Assembly (NCBI RefSeq): GCF_001653755.1
Contig: NZ_CP015125.1
Span: forward strand, 1,869,501-1,933,500
DNA from: Dokdonia donghaensis DSW-1
Lineage (GTDB): Bacteria > Bacteroidota > Bacteroidia > Flavobacteriales > Flavobacteriaceae
Direction of reading: 5' to 3'
DNA: 64,000 bases
Position 1 is the stretch's first letter. Every line of letters starts with the position of its first letter. A program made the position numbers and the translations under genes. The notes beneath the pieces were generated by a model. It saw only the letters and a list, made by a program, of their open reading frames with translations. It was not told the DNA's origin and ran no database searches. Positions 16,787 through 24,396 of this stretch are shown here, in pieces.

Positions 16787-16810
16787 GGCATTAAATAATT
16801 GGGGGACTTA

Positions 16811-17866
16811 TTAATTTTTAATGAATCGTAGTGACTGGCTTGCTCTATCTCCAGTAAGTTTAAGGAAATATATGCCTGTCTGTAAATCTAAAATATTAAG
16901 ACTAGTAATTGCATTAGTAAAATCAAAGGATTTTACTACACTACCCACTATATTAATAATTTCAACATTGAGGATAGTTATATCCGTAGGGTTTGATACG
17001 GTTATTGAGCTCTGAGCTGGATTCGGGTAAATACTGATACTGGTATCTAGTAGTGCAGTGCTAGTAGAAAGCGCCTCGGCATTTATTGCCCACTCTAAAG
17101 TGTTAGACATAAGTTGTCCCACATCTGAGCTGCTTTCCCAAAAATCCGTTCTAGAGTCTGAAGATGGAGGAAAGAGATTTATGTAAGCACGTCTTGTGTG
17201 CATTTGTCCTACATTGTCTTTTGTTATAATGAGTGGTGATCCATCTGTCCACTCAGCAATCACTGTAGCACCGTTTGCTATATATCCTTCTGCGTTATGA
17301 AAAGATGCCATACCACCGTCTATAAAACTTACATCTGTCATAATAGTGCTCTCTGGATGATGTATGGTACCAAGACCTAGATAGGCATCACTGGCTTGGC
17401 CACATTGCATATATAATTCATATGAAGACCAGTCGCCCATAATAGGTATACTTGCTCCAAATGTTGCATCTACTACTGCGCCTCCGCTCTCTATATATTG
17501 AGCGAGCACATTACCAAAAGCTATAGGGTCACTAGGCTCACTATCTGTAAAAGTAAAGACCGCATCATACTCCTGTAATTCCTCAAGGGTGGGTGTGCCT
17601 GTAGTTGTGTTAAATGTGACAACATTATGTCTCCCTATATCCTCTATTTTTTCCTCTACATCAAAAAGCCATACTTCGTGTGCTGGTGATGCTGCAATAA
17701 GCACAGTAGATCCAGGTGAGTTGCGTAAAACCTGTTTACCATAGTTATTTTGATAACCAGTAAGCGTAGGCAAATTCTGCGAGATAGCGCTGCTCCCCTG
17801 TGCAAAGCTTTGTAGACCATTTAGGAGTAAAAGGATCGAAAATAATAATGTTGTAAGTTTCTTCAT
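16811..17866 (-). CDS. T9SS-secreted protein with a glutamine-amidotransferase-like fold
   Basis: Predicted extracellular or surface protein of 351 residues. A signal peptide (MKKLTTLLFSILLLL...SFAQ) is followed by a domain with VLIAASPAHEVWLFDVEEKIEDIG, EYDAVFTFTDSEPSDPIAFGNVLAQYIESGGAVV and an HHPES segment. This resembles the alpha/beta flavodoxin or ThuA/class-I-amidotransferase-like fold; no catalytic triad is evident. The last 75 residues form a type A T9SS sorting domain (ISIYPNPAQSSITVS...GIYFLKLTG...RFIKN). Enzymatic role unknown. It lies convergent to guaB. Confidence 0.85.
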   Translation of the reverse strand: MKKLTTLLFSILLLLNGLQSFAQGSSAISQNLPTLTGYQNNYGKQVLRNSPGSTVLIAASPAHEVWLFDVEEKIEDIGRHNVVTFNTTTGTPTLEELQEYDAVFTFTDSEPSDPIAFGNVLAQYIESGGAVVDATFGASIPIMGDWSSYELYMQCGQASDAYLGLGTIHHPESTIMTDVSFIDGGMASFHNAEGYIANGATVIAEWTDGSPLIITKDNVGQMHTRRAYINLFPPSSDSRTDFWESSSDVGQLMSNTLEWAINAEALSTSTALLDTSISIYPNPAQSSITVSNPTDITILNVEIINIVGSVVKSFDFTNAITSLNILDLQTGIYFLKLTGDRASQSLRFIKN

Positions 17867-17883
17867 AATAAAGGTTGTTTATT

Positions 17884-17895
17884 ACGCAATTGCGT
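17884..17895. promoter_or_regulatory. 12-bp palindrome upstream of the T9SS protein
   Basis: acgcaattgcgt, perfect, beginning 18 bp upstream of the start codon at 17866. It is a possible operator, distinct in core from the window-wide palindrome. Confidence 0.3.
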
Positions 17896-18251
17896 TATGA
17901 ATAATAAGTATGATTTGAGGGTGGTTAAATTTAATCGGTTAAAACGGTAGTTTATAGGTGTTTAACCTATTTGTTTAGTCCGAATATACTTACATTAAAA
18001 TGCTGAAAGTCAGAATATTACAAGTTAATAATCTCATTTTTTTATCAATACAACGATTTAGTAAAAAAACAGCTGTTTTTATTACTTGTATTATTCTAAA
18101 GTCTTGAAAATGAGCAAAAAATTAAAACGGCAGATAAAGGGAAGTTAGATCATCAAAATGAAACGATTTTTATGTGTGCTGTTTTATAATTATGAGCACT
18201 AGTACTTATATAAATATTGAGATTTTAAGCAGTACTCTCCTTAAAATCTCG

Positions 18252-18259
18252 TACTTTTA
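18252..18259 (+). promoter_or_regulatory. probable -7 box (TACTTTTA) of pyrG
   Basis: One mismatch to TAnnTTTG, 33 bp upstream of the pyrG start codon. Confidence 0.5.
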
Positions 18260-18292
18260 CACCCCGTAAACGAACCTTCAGAAAATCCTTAA

Positions 18293-19927
18293 ATGGCATC
18301 TACAAAATACATCTTCGTAACGGGCGGAGTATCCTCTTCACTAGGTAAAGGTATTATCGCAGCATCACTAGCAAAACTTTTGCAGGCGCGAGGATACAGA
18401 GTCACTATTCAAAAACTAGATCCTTATATTAATATAGATCCTGGTACACTTAATCCTTATGAGCACGGAGAATGCTATGTGACAGATGATGGTGCAGAGA
18501 CAGATCTTGATCTGGGACATTACGAGCGTTTTCTTAATGCACCTACCTCACAGGCTAACAATGTTACAACGGGGCGTATCTATCAAAGTGTGATAGATAA
18601 AGAGCGTAGAGGTGAGTTTTTAGGTAAAACAGTGCAAGTAATACCTCATATTACAAATGAGATTAAGGAGCGCATTCAAATTTTAGGGAAGAGCGGAGAT
18701 TATGATATCGTAATTACCGAGATAGGAGGGACTGTAGGTGATATAGAGTCACTACCATATATAGAGAGTATACGCCAGCTCAAATGGGAGCTAGGTAAAA
18801 AGAACTCACTAGTTATACACCTTACACTTATACCATACCTTGCAGCAGCAGGAGAGCTTAAAACTAAGCCTACCCAGCACAGTGTAAAAACACTTATGGA
18901 GAGCGGTATTATGGCAGATATACTCGTATGCCGTACAGAACACGAGCTAGGGTATGATCTTAAGGCAAAGCTTGCACGTTTTTGTAACGTAGAGCAAGAA
19001 GCTGTTATAGAGTCTAGAGATGCTAGTACTATATATGACGTACCAAACTTGATGCTTGAAGAAGGTCTTGATGCAATCTCTCTTAAAAAATTAGACCTGC
19101 CAGACGCTACACAACCAGAACTTACCAGATGGAATGAGTTTCTAGCAAAGCATAAAAACCCAAAATCTGAAGTAACGATAGGCCTTATAGGTAAATATGT
19201 AGAGCTTCAAGATTCTTATAAATCAATACTTGAAGCATTTATACACGCAGGTGCAGAAAATGAGGTTAAGGTAAATATAGAGAGCATACATAGTGAGCAT
19301 ATCACTCCAGAGGTGATTAAAAATAAAATTGCAAGCCTAGACGGTGTGCTAGTAGCACCAGGTTTTGGAGAGCGCGGTATAGAAGGTAAAATTAAGGCAG
19401 TACAATATGCAAGAGAGCATAAGATTCCGTTTTTAGGAATATGTCTTGGTATGCAAATGGCAGTTATTGAGTACGGAAGAAATGTTTGCGAGTTTACAAA
19501 AGCAAATTCAACAGAGATGGACCCAAACACTCCACACCCCGTCATAGATATAATGGAAGAGCAAAAGAGTATCACAGATATGGGAGGTACAATGCGTCTA
19601 GGGGCTTGGGCTTGTAAGCTTGCGCCAGATAGTATTGTAAAAGACGTATATGGCGATGAAATCATTATGGAAAGACACCGCCATAGATATGAGTTTAATG
19701 ACGCATATCGCGAGCGATTAGAAAAAGCCGGTATGAAAATTACAGGTACTAACCCAGATACAGGTCTTGTGGAGATTGTAGAAATAGAAGATCACCCTTG
19801 GTTTGTAGGTGTGCAATATCACCCAGAGTATAAGAGCACGGTGAGCAACCCGCACCCGCTATTTGTAGCGTTTGTGAGAGCAGCCGTTAGTTATGCTCAA
19901 GACAGTACGCGTGCCAGTATGGCATAA
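18293..19927 (+). CDS. pyrG: CTP synthase
   Basis: Converts UTP to CTP with ATP and glutamine; cytoplasmic tetramer or filament. The 544 residues match the family. The N-terminal synthetase domain begins TKYIFVTGGVSSSLGKGI with the P-loop, followed by LDPYINIDPGTLNPYEHGE. The C-terminal class-I amidotransferase domain has FLGICLGMQ (nucleophile Cys384) and VQYHPEYKS (His and Glu). Starts MASTKY. The neighbour yidC follows after 85 bp, with a palindrome copy in the gap; whether the two form an operon is not clear. Confidence 0.98.
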   Translation: MASTKYIFVTGGVSSSLGKGIIAASLAKLLQARGYRVTIQKLDPYINIDPGTLNPYEHGECYVTDDGAETDLDLGHYERFLNAPTSQANNVTTGRIYQSVIDKERRGEFLGKTVQVIPHITNEIKERIQILGKSGDYDIVITEIGGTVGDIESLPYIESIRQLKWELGKKNSLVIHLTLIPYLAAAGELKTKPTQHSVKTLMESGIMADILVCRTEHELGYDLKAKLARFCNVEQEAVIESRDASTIYDVPNLMLEEGLDAISLKKLDLPDATQPELTRWNEFLAKHKNPKSEVTIGLIGKYVELQDSYKSILEAFIHAGAENEVKVNIESIHSEHITPEVIKNKIASLDGVLVAPGFGERGIEGKIKAVQYAREHKIPFLGICLGMQMAVIEYGRNVCEFTKANSTEMDPNTPHPVIDIMEEQKSITDMGGTMRLGAWACKLAPDSIVKDVYGDEIIMERHRHRYEFNDAYRERLEKAGMKITGTNPDTGLVEIVEIEDHPWFVGVQYHPEYKSTVSNPHPLFVAFVRAAVSYAQDSTRASMA

Positions 19928-19964
19928 ATAAACCCTTTGGCGAGTAAATTGCTTTGAGAAAATC

Positions 19965-19982
19965 ACGCTTTCGCGAAAGCGT
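19965..19982. repeat. GCTTTCGCGAAAGC palindrome, 18-bp copy between pyrG and yidC
   Basis: In the 85-bp gap, 37 bp after pyrG and 30 bp before yidC; no other promoter or terminator is obvious there. Confidence 0.96.
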
Positions 19983-20012
19983 AATCAAAAAACACCCACC
20001 TAAACAGGATTA

Positions 20013-21899
20013 ATGAAAAAGAACTTTGACACAAATTCACTTATTGGAATGCTCCTTATGGGAGGAATCCTTTTATGGATCATCTACTTTAATAAGCCTA
20101 CAGCCGAAGAGCTAGAAGCTGAGAAAGCAGCACAAACAGAGCAGGTAGAATCACAAGATACAGATGTAGCTAGCCTGCCAGTTGCACAAACAGCTCCTGC
20201 AGTAGCATCAGACTCTATTACAAATATTGCATTACAAAACAGACTAGGTGCATTTGCTTACTCTGGCTCTTTACCATCTGCAAAGGAGGGAGCAACCACT
20301 ACTATTTCTAACGATGTTTTAGAAATTAAAGTGAGCAATAAAGGTGGATATATAACAGAGGTGAAGATGCTACAGCATAGCACTTATGACTCGATACCTG
20401 TTTACCTTATTAAAGATGGTAACAGCACTTTTAATGTAAGTTTTAGTACGTCTGATAACCGTAATCTTAATACTAAAGACTTGTTTTTTGAGCCTAGTCT
20501 TTCTAAAAACGGTAACAACGATGTGTTATCTATGAAGCTTAAAGTTTCTAATAATGAGTACCTAGAGTACCGTTATGAGCTTAAGGAAGGCGATTATATG
20601 ATGGATTTTGGGATGCGTTCTCAAGGACTTTCTACTAGGCTTAACACATCAAACCCTATGCGTATGCAGTGGGATTTTAAAGGGATGCGTCACGCACGTA
20701 GCCAGTCTTATGAAAATAGATACACGCGTCTTACATACAAGTATGAAGAAGATAAAACAGATAAGCTCTCACCAGCAGGAGATGATGATGAGATAGAAGA
20801 GGATCTTGTATGGATGAACTACCGCCAGCACTTCTTTAGCTCAATGCTTATTTCTGAAACTCCATTTAAAGAAGCGAGACTTACCTCAAAAGATCTTTAT
20901 AAAGAAGCAGACGATAGAGATGAAGAAACCATATTTACAAAACAATATGGATCTGACGTTTTACTAGAAGCCAAAAATGGAGAACTAGACTACGCAATGC
21001 AGATGTACTACGGTCCTACAGATTACACAATCCTTAAGTCTTATGATCAAGGACTAGATGAGGCTATGCCGTTAGGGTGGGGGATATTTGGGTTCTTAAA
21101 CAAGTACCTTGTGATCCCTTTCTTTGGGTTCTTATCTGGATTTTTACCAGCAGGTATTGCTATTATAGTAATGACTATTGTTATAAAATTATTTTTATCG
21201 CCTGTACAGTATAAACAGTACACCTCACAGGCTAAGATGAAGATTCTTAAGCCAGAAATTGCTGCTATCTCAGAGAAGTATAAAGATAACGCAATGAAGA
21301 AGCAGCAGGAGACTATGGCGCTGTATAGTAAAGCAGGGGCAAGTCCCGCCGCAGGTTGTTTACCAGCGTTATTACAGATTCCAGTGTTTTATGCGCTATT
21401 TACATTTTTCCCATCTGCGTTTGATTTAAGAGGAAAAAGCTTCTTATGGGCAGATGATTTATCTAGCTATGATGAGATTGCAAAGCTTCCGTTTGAGATT
21501 CCTTTTTATGGTGATCACGTGAGTTTATTTCCTATACTAGCTGCAGTTACTATTTTCTTCTCTATGAGATTAACTACAGGTAACCAGCAAATGCAACAGC
21601 CTACTCAAGAAGGTATGCCAGATATGAGTAAGATGATGAAGTATATGATGTACTTCTCACCATTACTTATGCTTGTTTTCTTTAACCAGTATGCAAGTGG
21701 TCTGAGTTTATATTACTTTATTTCTAACTTACTTACTATAGGTATTATCTTAGTTATTAAAAATGTGATTATCGACGAAGAGAAGATAAGAGCAAAGATA
21801 GAAGTGAAAAAAGCTAAGCCTAAGAAGCAAGGTAAGTTTGCAAAGAAAATGCAACAAATGATGGAGCAAGCAGAGCAACAGCAGAAAAACAAAAAGTAA
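20013..21899 (+). CDS. yidC: membrane protein insertase YidC
   Basis: Inserts and folds inner-membrane proteins, alone or with SecYEG. The 628-residue protein has an N-terminal membrane anchor (LIGMLLMGGILLWIIYF), a large periplasmic domain (about 75-350), and the conserved five-helix core. The core begins about residue 355 (LNKYLVIPFFGFLSGF), contains LFLSPVQYKQYTSQAKM and GCLPALLQIPVFYALF, and ends with the SLYYFISNLL helix. A Lys-rich tail (KKAKPKKQGKFAKKMQQM) would contact ribosomes. The length is typical for Bacteroidetes. Confidence 0.97.
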   Translation: MKKNFDTNSLIGMLLMGGILLWIIYFNKPTAEELEAEKAAQTEQVESQDTDVASLPVAQTAPAVASDSITNIALQNRLGAFAYSGSLPSAKEGATTTISNDVLEIKVSNKGGYITEVKMLQHSTYDSIPVYLIKDGNSTFNVSFSTSDNRNLNTKDLFFEPSLSKNGNNDVLSMKLKVSNNEYLEYRYELKEGDYMMDFGMRSQGLSTRLNTSNPMRMQWDFKGMRHARSQSYENRYTRLTYKYEEDKTDKLSPAGDDDEIEEDLVWMNYRQHFFSSMLISETPFKEARLTSKDLYKEADDRDEETIFTKQYGSDVLLEAKNGELDYAMQMYYGPTDYTILKSYDQGLDEAMPLGWGIFGFLNKYLVIPFFGFLSGFLPAGIAIIVMTIVIKLFLSPVQYKQYTSQAKMKILKPEIAAISEKYKDNAMKKQQETMALYSKAGASPAAGCLPALLQIPVFYALFTFFPSAFDLRGKSFLWADDLSSYDEIAKLPFEIPFYGDHVSLFPILAAVTIFFSMRLTTGNQQMQQPTQEGMPDMSKMMKYMMYFSPLLMLVFFNQYASGLSLYYFISNLLTIGIILVIKNVIIDEEKIRAKIEVKKAKPKKQGKFAKKMQQMMEQAEQQQKNKK

Positions 21900-21924
21900 G
21901 CTGCTTCTTTATAAGTACCATATC

Positions 21925-21960
21925 AAAAACTCCTACCTCTTCAGGTAGGAGTTTTTTTTA
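21925..21960 (+). terminator. rho-independent terminator of yidC
   Basis: Perfect stem aaaaactcctacct / aggtaggagttttt with a short loop and a T-run. Confidence 0.93.
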
Positions 21961-21980
21961 GTTTTTATGGGGTCTGAGAG

Positions 21981-21996
21981 CGCTTTCGCGAAAGCG
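21981..21996. repeat. GCTTTCGCGAAAGC palindrome, 16-bp copy upstream of the ECF operon
   Basis: 20 bp beyond the yidC terminator and 74 bp before the sigma-factor start codon. Confidence 0.95.
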
Positions 21997-22070
21997 TAAA
22001 AAGAAAATGTAACAACCGCTGTAACAAAACCTATGATGTATCGTCTTCCTAATAACTAACCAATTAATCG

Positions 22071-22580
22071 ATGGACCAACACTCCTTCATAAAGCTTGTA
22101 AATCCTTTTAAGGATAAGATATATCGCGTTGCAAAGCGATTGCTCGTATCACAAGATGAGGCACAAGATGCTACGCAGGAAGTACTACTGCGACTATGGA
22201 CAAAGAGGTCTAAAATAAAAGAATATCGAAGTGTTGAAGCATTTGCGATGACGATGACAAAAAATTATTGCTACGATAAACTTAAAGCTAAGGGAAGCAA
22301 TAATCTTAAAATCGTTCATAACAATTATGAAGATCACTCAGGTAATACAAGTAAGCATATTGAGGTTGCAGATGAGGTCGCGTGGGTGTTTAAACTTATG
22401 GAAGACCTACCAGAGCAACAACGACTTATTGTACAAATGAGAGATGTAGAGCAAATGGACAATGCAGAGATTGCCGTGGCACTCCAGATGAATGAGACCG
22501 CTGTGCGAGTAGCACTCTCTAGAGCCCGCAAAAAACTAAGAGAAGAATTGATTAAAAAACGAAATTATGGAATCTCATAA
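22071..22580 (+). CDS. ECF-type RNA polymerase sigma factor
   Basis: Predicted extracytoplasmic-function sigma factor of 169 residues. Region 2 is visible as VAKRLLVSQDEAQDATQEVLLRLW, with the DATQEVLLRLW core-binding helix. Region 4 is LPEQQRLIVQMRDVEQMDNAEIAVALQMNETAVRVALSRARKKLRE. It should direct RNA polymerase to a stress or envelope regulon. The stop overlaps the start of the next gene by 14 bp, the classic arrangement with a membrane-bound partner that controls the sigma factor. Confidence 0.94.
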   Translation: MDQHSFIKLVNPFKDKIYRVAKRLLVSQDEAQDATQEVLLRLWTKRSKIKEYRSVEAFAMTMTKNYCYDKLKAKGSNNLKIVHNNYEDHSGNTSKHIEVADEVAWVFKLMEDLPEQQRLIVQMRDVEQMDNAEIAVALQMNETAVRVALSRARKKLREELIKKRNYGIS

Positions 22581-23004
22581 TATAGAGAAACTACTAGAAG
22601 ATTACTTTGAAGGAAGTACTACGCTCCAGCAAGAAGCACAACTACGTGACTACTTTACGGGTGATAACGTGGCACCACATCTTAAAGAGTATGAAAGTAT
22701 GTTTACAGCATTTGCCGTAGCAAGTGAAGAGACTTATGATAGACCTATTGTATTACCTAAGCAGCACAAGCCTAGATATAGATTTATGGCAAGTGCAGCA
22801 GCAGCGGTAATAGTAGGACTTGTAATCTGGACACAAGGTACTCAGGTAGATAATCGTATCTCTACAAATTATGAAAATGAAGAAGTAGCCATCTTAAAAA
22901 CCAAGCAAGCCCTTGGTATGATGTCTCAAATGATTAACAGTAGCACCACACAGCTGGATGTGGTAGAAGAATTTGACAAAGCCTCTAGCACCTTATTTAA
23001 ATAA
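22567..23004 (+). CDS. membrane protein in anti-sigma position
   Basis: 145 residues. The N-terminal part (IEKLLEDYFEGSTTLQQEAQLRDYFTGD) resembles the cytoplasmic helix of flavobacterial anti-sigma-like proteins. It is followed by one membrane span at about 77-88 (SAAAAVIVGLVIW) and a C-terminal tail that ends in a predicted coiled region. Role as anti-sigma factor is inferred from its 14-bp overlap with the sigma gene and single-span topology; I see no ZAS (H-x3-C-x2-C) motif. Confidence 0.8.
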   Translation: MESHNIEKLLEDYFEGSTTLQQEAQLRDYFTGDNVAPHLKEYESMFTAFAVASEETYDRPIVLPKQHKPRYRFMASAAAAVIVGLVIWTQGTQVDNRISTNYENEEVAILKTKQALGMMSQMINSSTTQLDVVEEFDKASSTLFK

Positions 23005-23023
23005 AAATCAAAAAACAAAGAAG

Positions 23024-23560
23024 ATGAAAAAGTTAATAATGATAGCAGCTCTTGCCTCAGTAACCCTAGCAAGTAACGCCCAGAGCCCTTTTGATAAGTA
23101 CGAAGATCTTAAAGGAGTAAGCTCTATAGTAATGAACCAGAAGATGTTTAAGCTACTCAGTAAAGTAGACCTTAACTCATCAGACCCAGAGATGCAGCAG
23201 TACATAAACCTAGTAGATAATCTAGAAAATGTAAAGATGTATACTAGTGCAAATGCAGGTATAATGGACCAGATGAACACCTCTATGAAAGGCTACATAG
23301 CAAGCAGCGGTTTACAAGAACTTATGCGTGCAAAAGATGATGGTAAGAATGTAAAGTTTTACTATAAAGAAGGAAGTAGTGAAGACTATGTAAAAGAGTT
23401 TGTAATGTTCTTAAACGGAAATATGGAAGGTGAGCAACGCGCTGTATTCTTTCAGGTAACTGGAAACATAGATTTAAAGCAAATATCTAAGCTAGCTCAA
23501 GACCTCGATTTTAAAGGGAGTGAAGCTCTTAAGGAAGTTCAAAACGCAAAAAAGTCATAA
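23024..23560 (+). CDS. DUF4252 protein, exported
   Basis: 178 residues from the Met at 23024; an upstream in-frame ATG at 22973 would run through the preceding gene. A cleavable signal peptide (MKKLIMIAALASVTLASNAQ) leads into a DUF4252 domain (SSIVMNQKMFKLLSKVD..., YKEGSSEDYVKEFVMFLNG, QRAVFFQVTGNIDLKQISKLAQDL). The function of the family is not established; it is regularly found in sigma-factor operons of flavobacteria. Its start lies 19 bp after the preceding stop. Confidence 0.88.
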   Translation: MKKLIMIAALASVTLASNAQSPFDKYEDLKGVSSIVMNQKMFKLLSKVDLNSSDPEMQQYINLVDNLENVKMYTSANAGIMDQMNTSMKGYIASSGLQELMRAKDDGKNVKFYYKEGSSEDYVKEFVMFLNGNMEGEQRAVFFQVTGNIDLKQISKLAQDLDFKGSEALKEVQNAKKS

Positions 23561-23561
23561 T

Positions 23562-24110
23562 ATGTATAACACAATAAAAACAGTAGTAGCAGCCTTTGCG
23601 GTGGTGCTCGCACTTGCTAGTTGTAGTAATAAACAATCGTTGCAAGAGTATTATGTAGATAATCAAGAAAACGGTGACTTTATTCTTGTAGACGTACCTA
23701 CTAGTTTACTAGGTAAAAATGTAGAGGCGTTAAGTGAAGAGCAGCAAGAGGTTTTTAAAACCGTGCGTAAAATAAACCTTATGGCATACCAGACTAAGTC
23801 TGGTGACACGGCAGCAATGCAAGTAGAGCGAGACAAGGTAAAAGACATCCTTACCTCAGATGATTATGAGGAGCTTATGAAAGCCAGCGGAGATATGGGA
23901 CAAATGCGTCTCTATTTTAAAGGAGAAGAAGATGCTATAGATGAGGTGATCTTCTTTGGTGCAGATGATAATAAAGGCTTTATGCTTGCTCGCTTACTAG
24001 GTAATGATATGAACATAGGAGATATGATGCGTATGGCAGAGTCTCTAGAAAAGAGTGATATAGATGTATCACAATTTGGAAGCATTATGGAAGTTTTTGA
24101 TAATAAATAA
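23562..24110 (+). CDS. DUF4252 lipoprotein
   Basis: 182 residues from the Met at 23562, 1 bp after the previous stop; the longer frame beginning at 23520 overlaps the upstream gene. Signal peptide with lipobox ALASCSNK. The domain is a second, diverged DUF4252 copy (DEVIFFGADDNKGFMLARLLGNDMNIGDMMRMAESL), so the operon holds tandem paralogues. The pair may form a complex at the periplasmic face; inference from adjacency only. Confidence 0.87.
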   Translation: MYNTIKTVVAAFAVVLALASCSNKQSLQEYYVDNQENGDFILVDVPTSLLGKNVEALSEEQQEVFKTVRKINLMAYQTKSGDTAAMQVERDKVKDILTSDDYEELMKASGDMGQMRLYFKGEEDAIDEVIFFGADDNKGFMLARLLGNDMNIGDMMRMAESLEKSDIDVSQFGSIMEVFDNK

Positions 24111-24164
24111 AGTCAAAAAATGTTGAACGCATAAGCCCTATTTGGCGATAGGCTTTCCATATAT

Positions 24165-24196
24165 AGAGGTATCCGCAAGGGTACCTCTTTTTTTTT
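24165..24196 (+). terminator. rho-independent terminator of the ECF operon
   Basis: Stem agaggtatcc / gggtacctct (one G-T pair) followed by a run of nine T. Confidence 0.85.
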
Positions 24197-24229
24197 GGAG
24201 CACATTTAGCAGGTGTATTTGCAAGAGCA

Positions 24230-24330
24230 GTATCCCGCTTTACGTTGCAATTCCTCGGGATGGCACAGCCAGCCCTGCGGGATTTACACTACAATCGGGG
24301 CTAGCTATGAGATTTATAGAGTACTCCCTT
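24230..24330. other. GC-rich intergenic island with inverted repeats
   Basis: About 100 bp visibly richer in G and C than the flanks, containing tcccg...cggga (24233-24237 / 24256-24260) and ccctgcgggat. A 66-codon frame crosses it but has no family or plausible start signal. It could be a repeat remnant or a structured RNA. No assignment. Confidence 0.35.
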
Positions 24331-24370
24331 AGTACCCTATAATTGGCAAGTATATTTTCATCTAAACGTG

Positions 24371-24378
24371 TATCTTAG
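24371..24378 (+). promoter_or_regulatory. probable -7 box (TATCTTAG) of the metalloprotease gene
   Basis: One mismatch to TAnnTTTG, 18 bp upstream of the start codon. Confidence 0.35.
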
Positions 24379-24396
24379 ACAACCTAATTTTACGAT

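Larger units (their letters stand above)
17867..18292. other. 426-bp AT-rich divergent intergenic region
   Basis: Carries the start regions of both the T9SS protein and pyrG. It holds a 12-bp palindrome acgcaattgcgt (17884-17895) just upstream of the T9SS gene start and a near-consensus -7 box for pyrG (18252-18259). I saw no ORF and no RNA structure in the remaining sequence. Confidence 0.6.

Noticed and set aside
19216..19665. 149-codon open frame on the minus strand inside pyrG
   Set aside because: Antisense shadow of pyrG with no start signals, Ser/Ile-rich and no domain.
24142..24342. 66-codon frame in the GC-rich intergenic island
   Set aside because: Starts inside the terminator region, no ribosome-binding or domain evidence.
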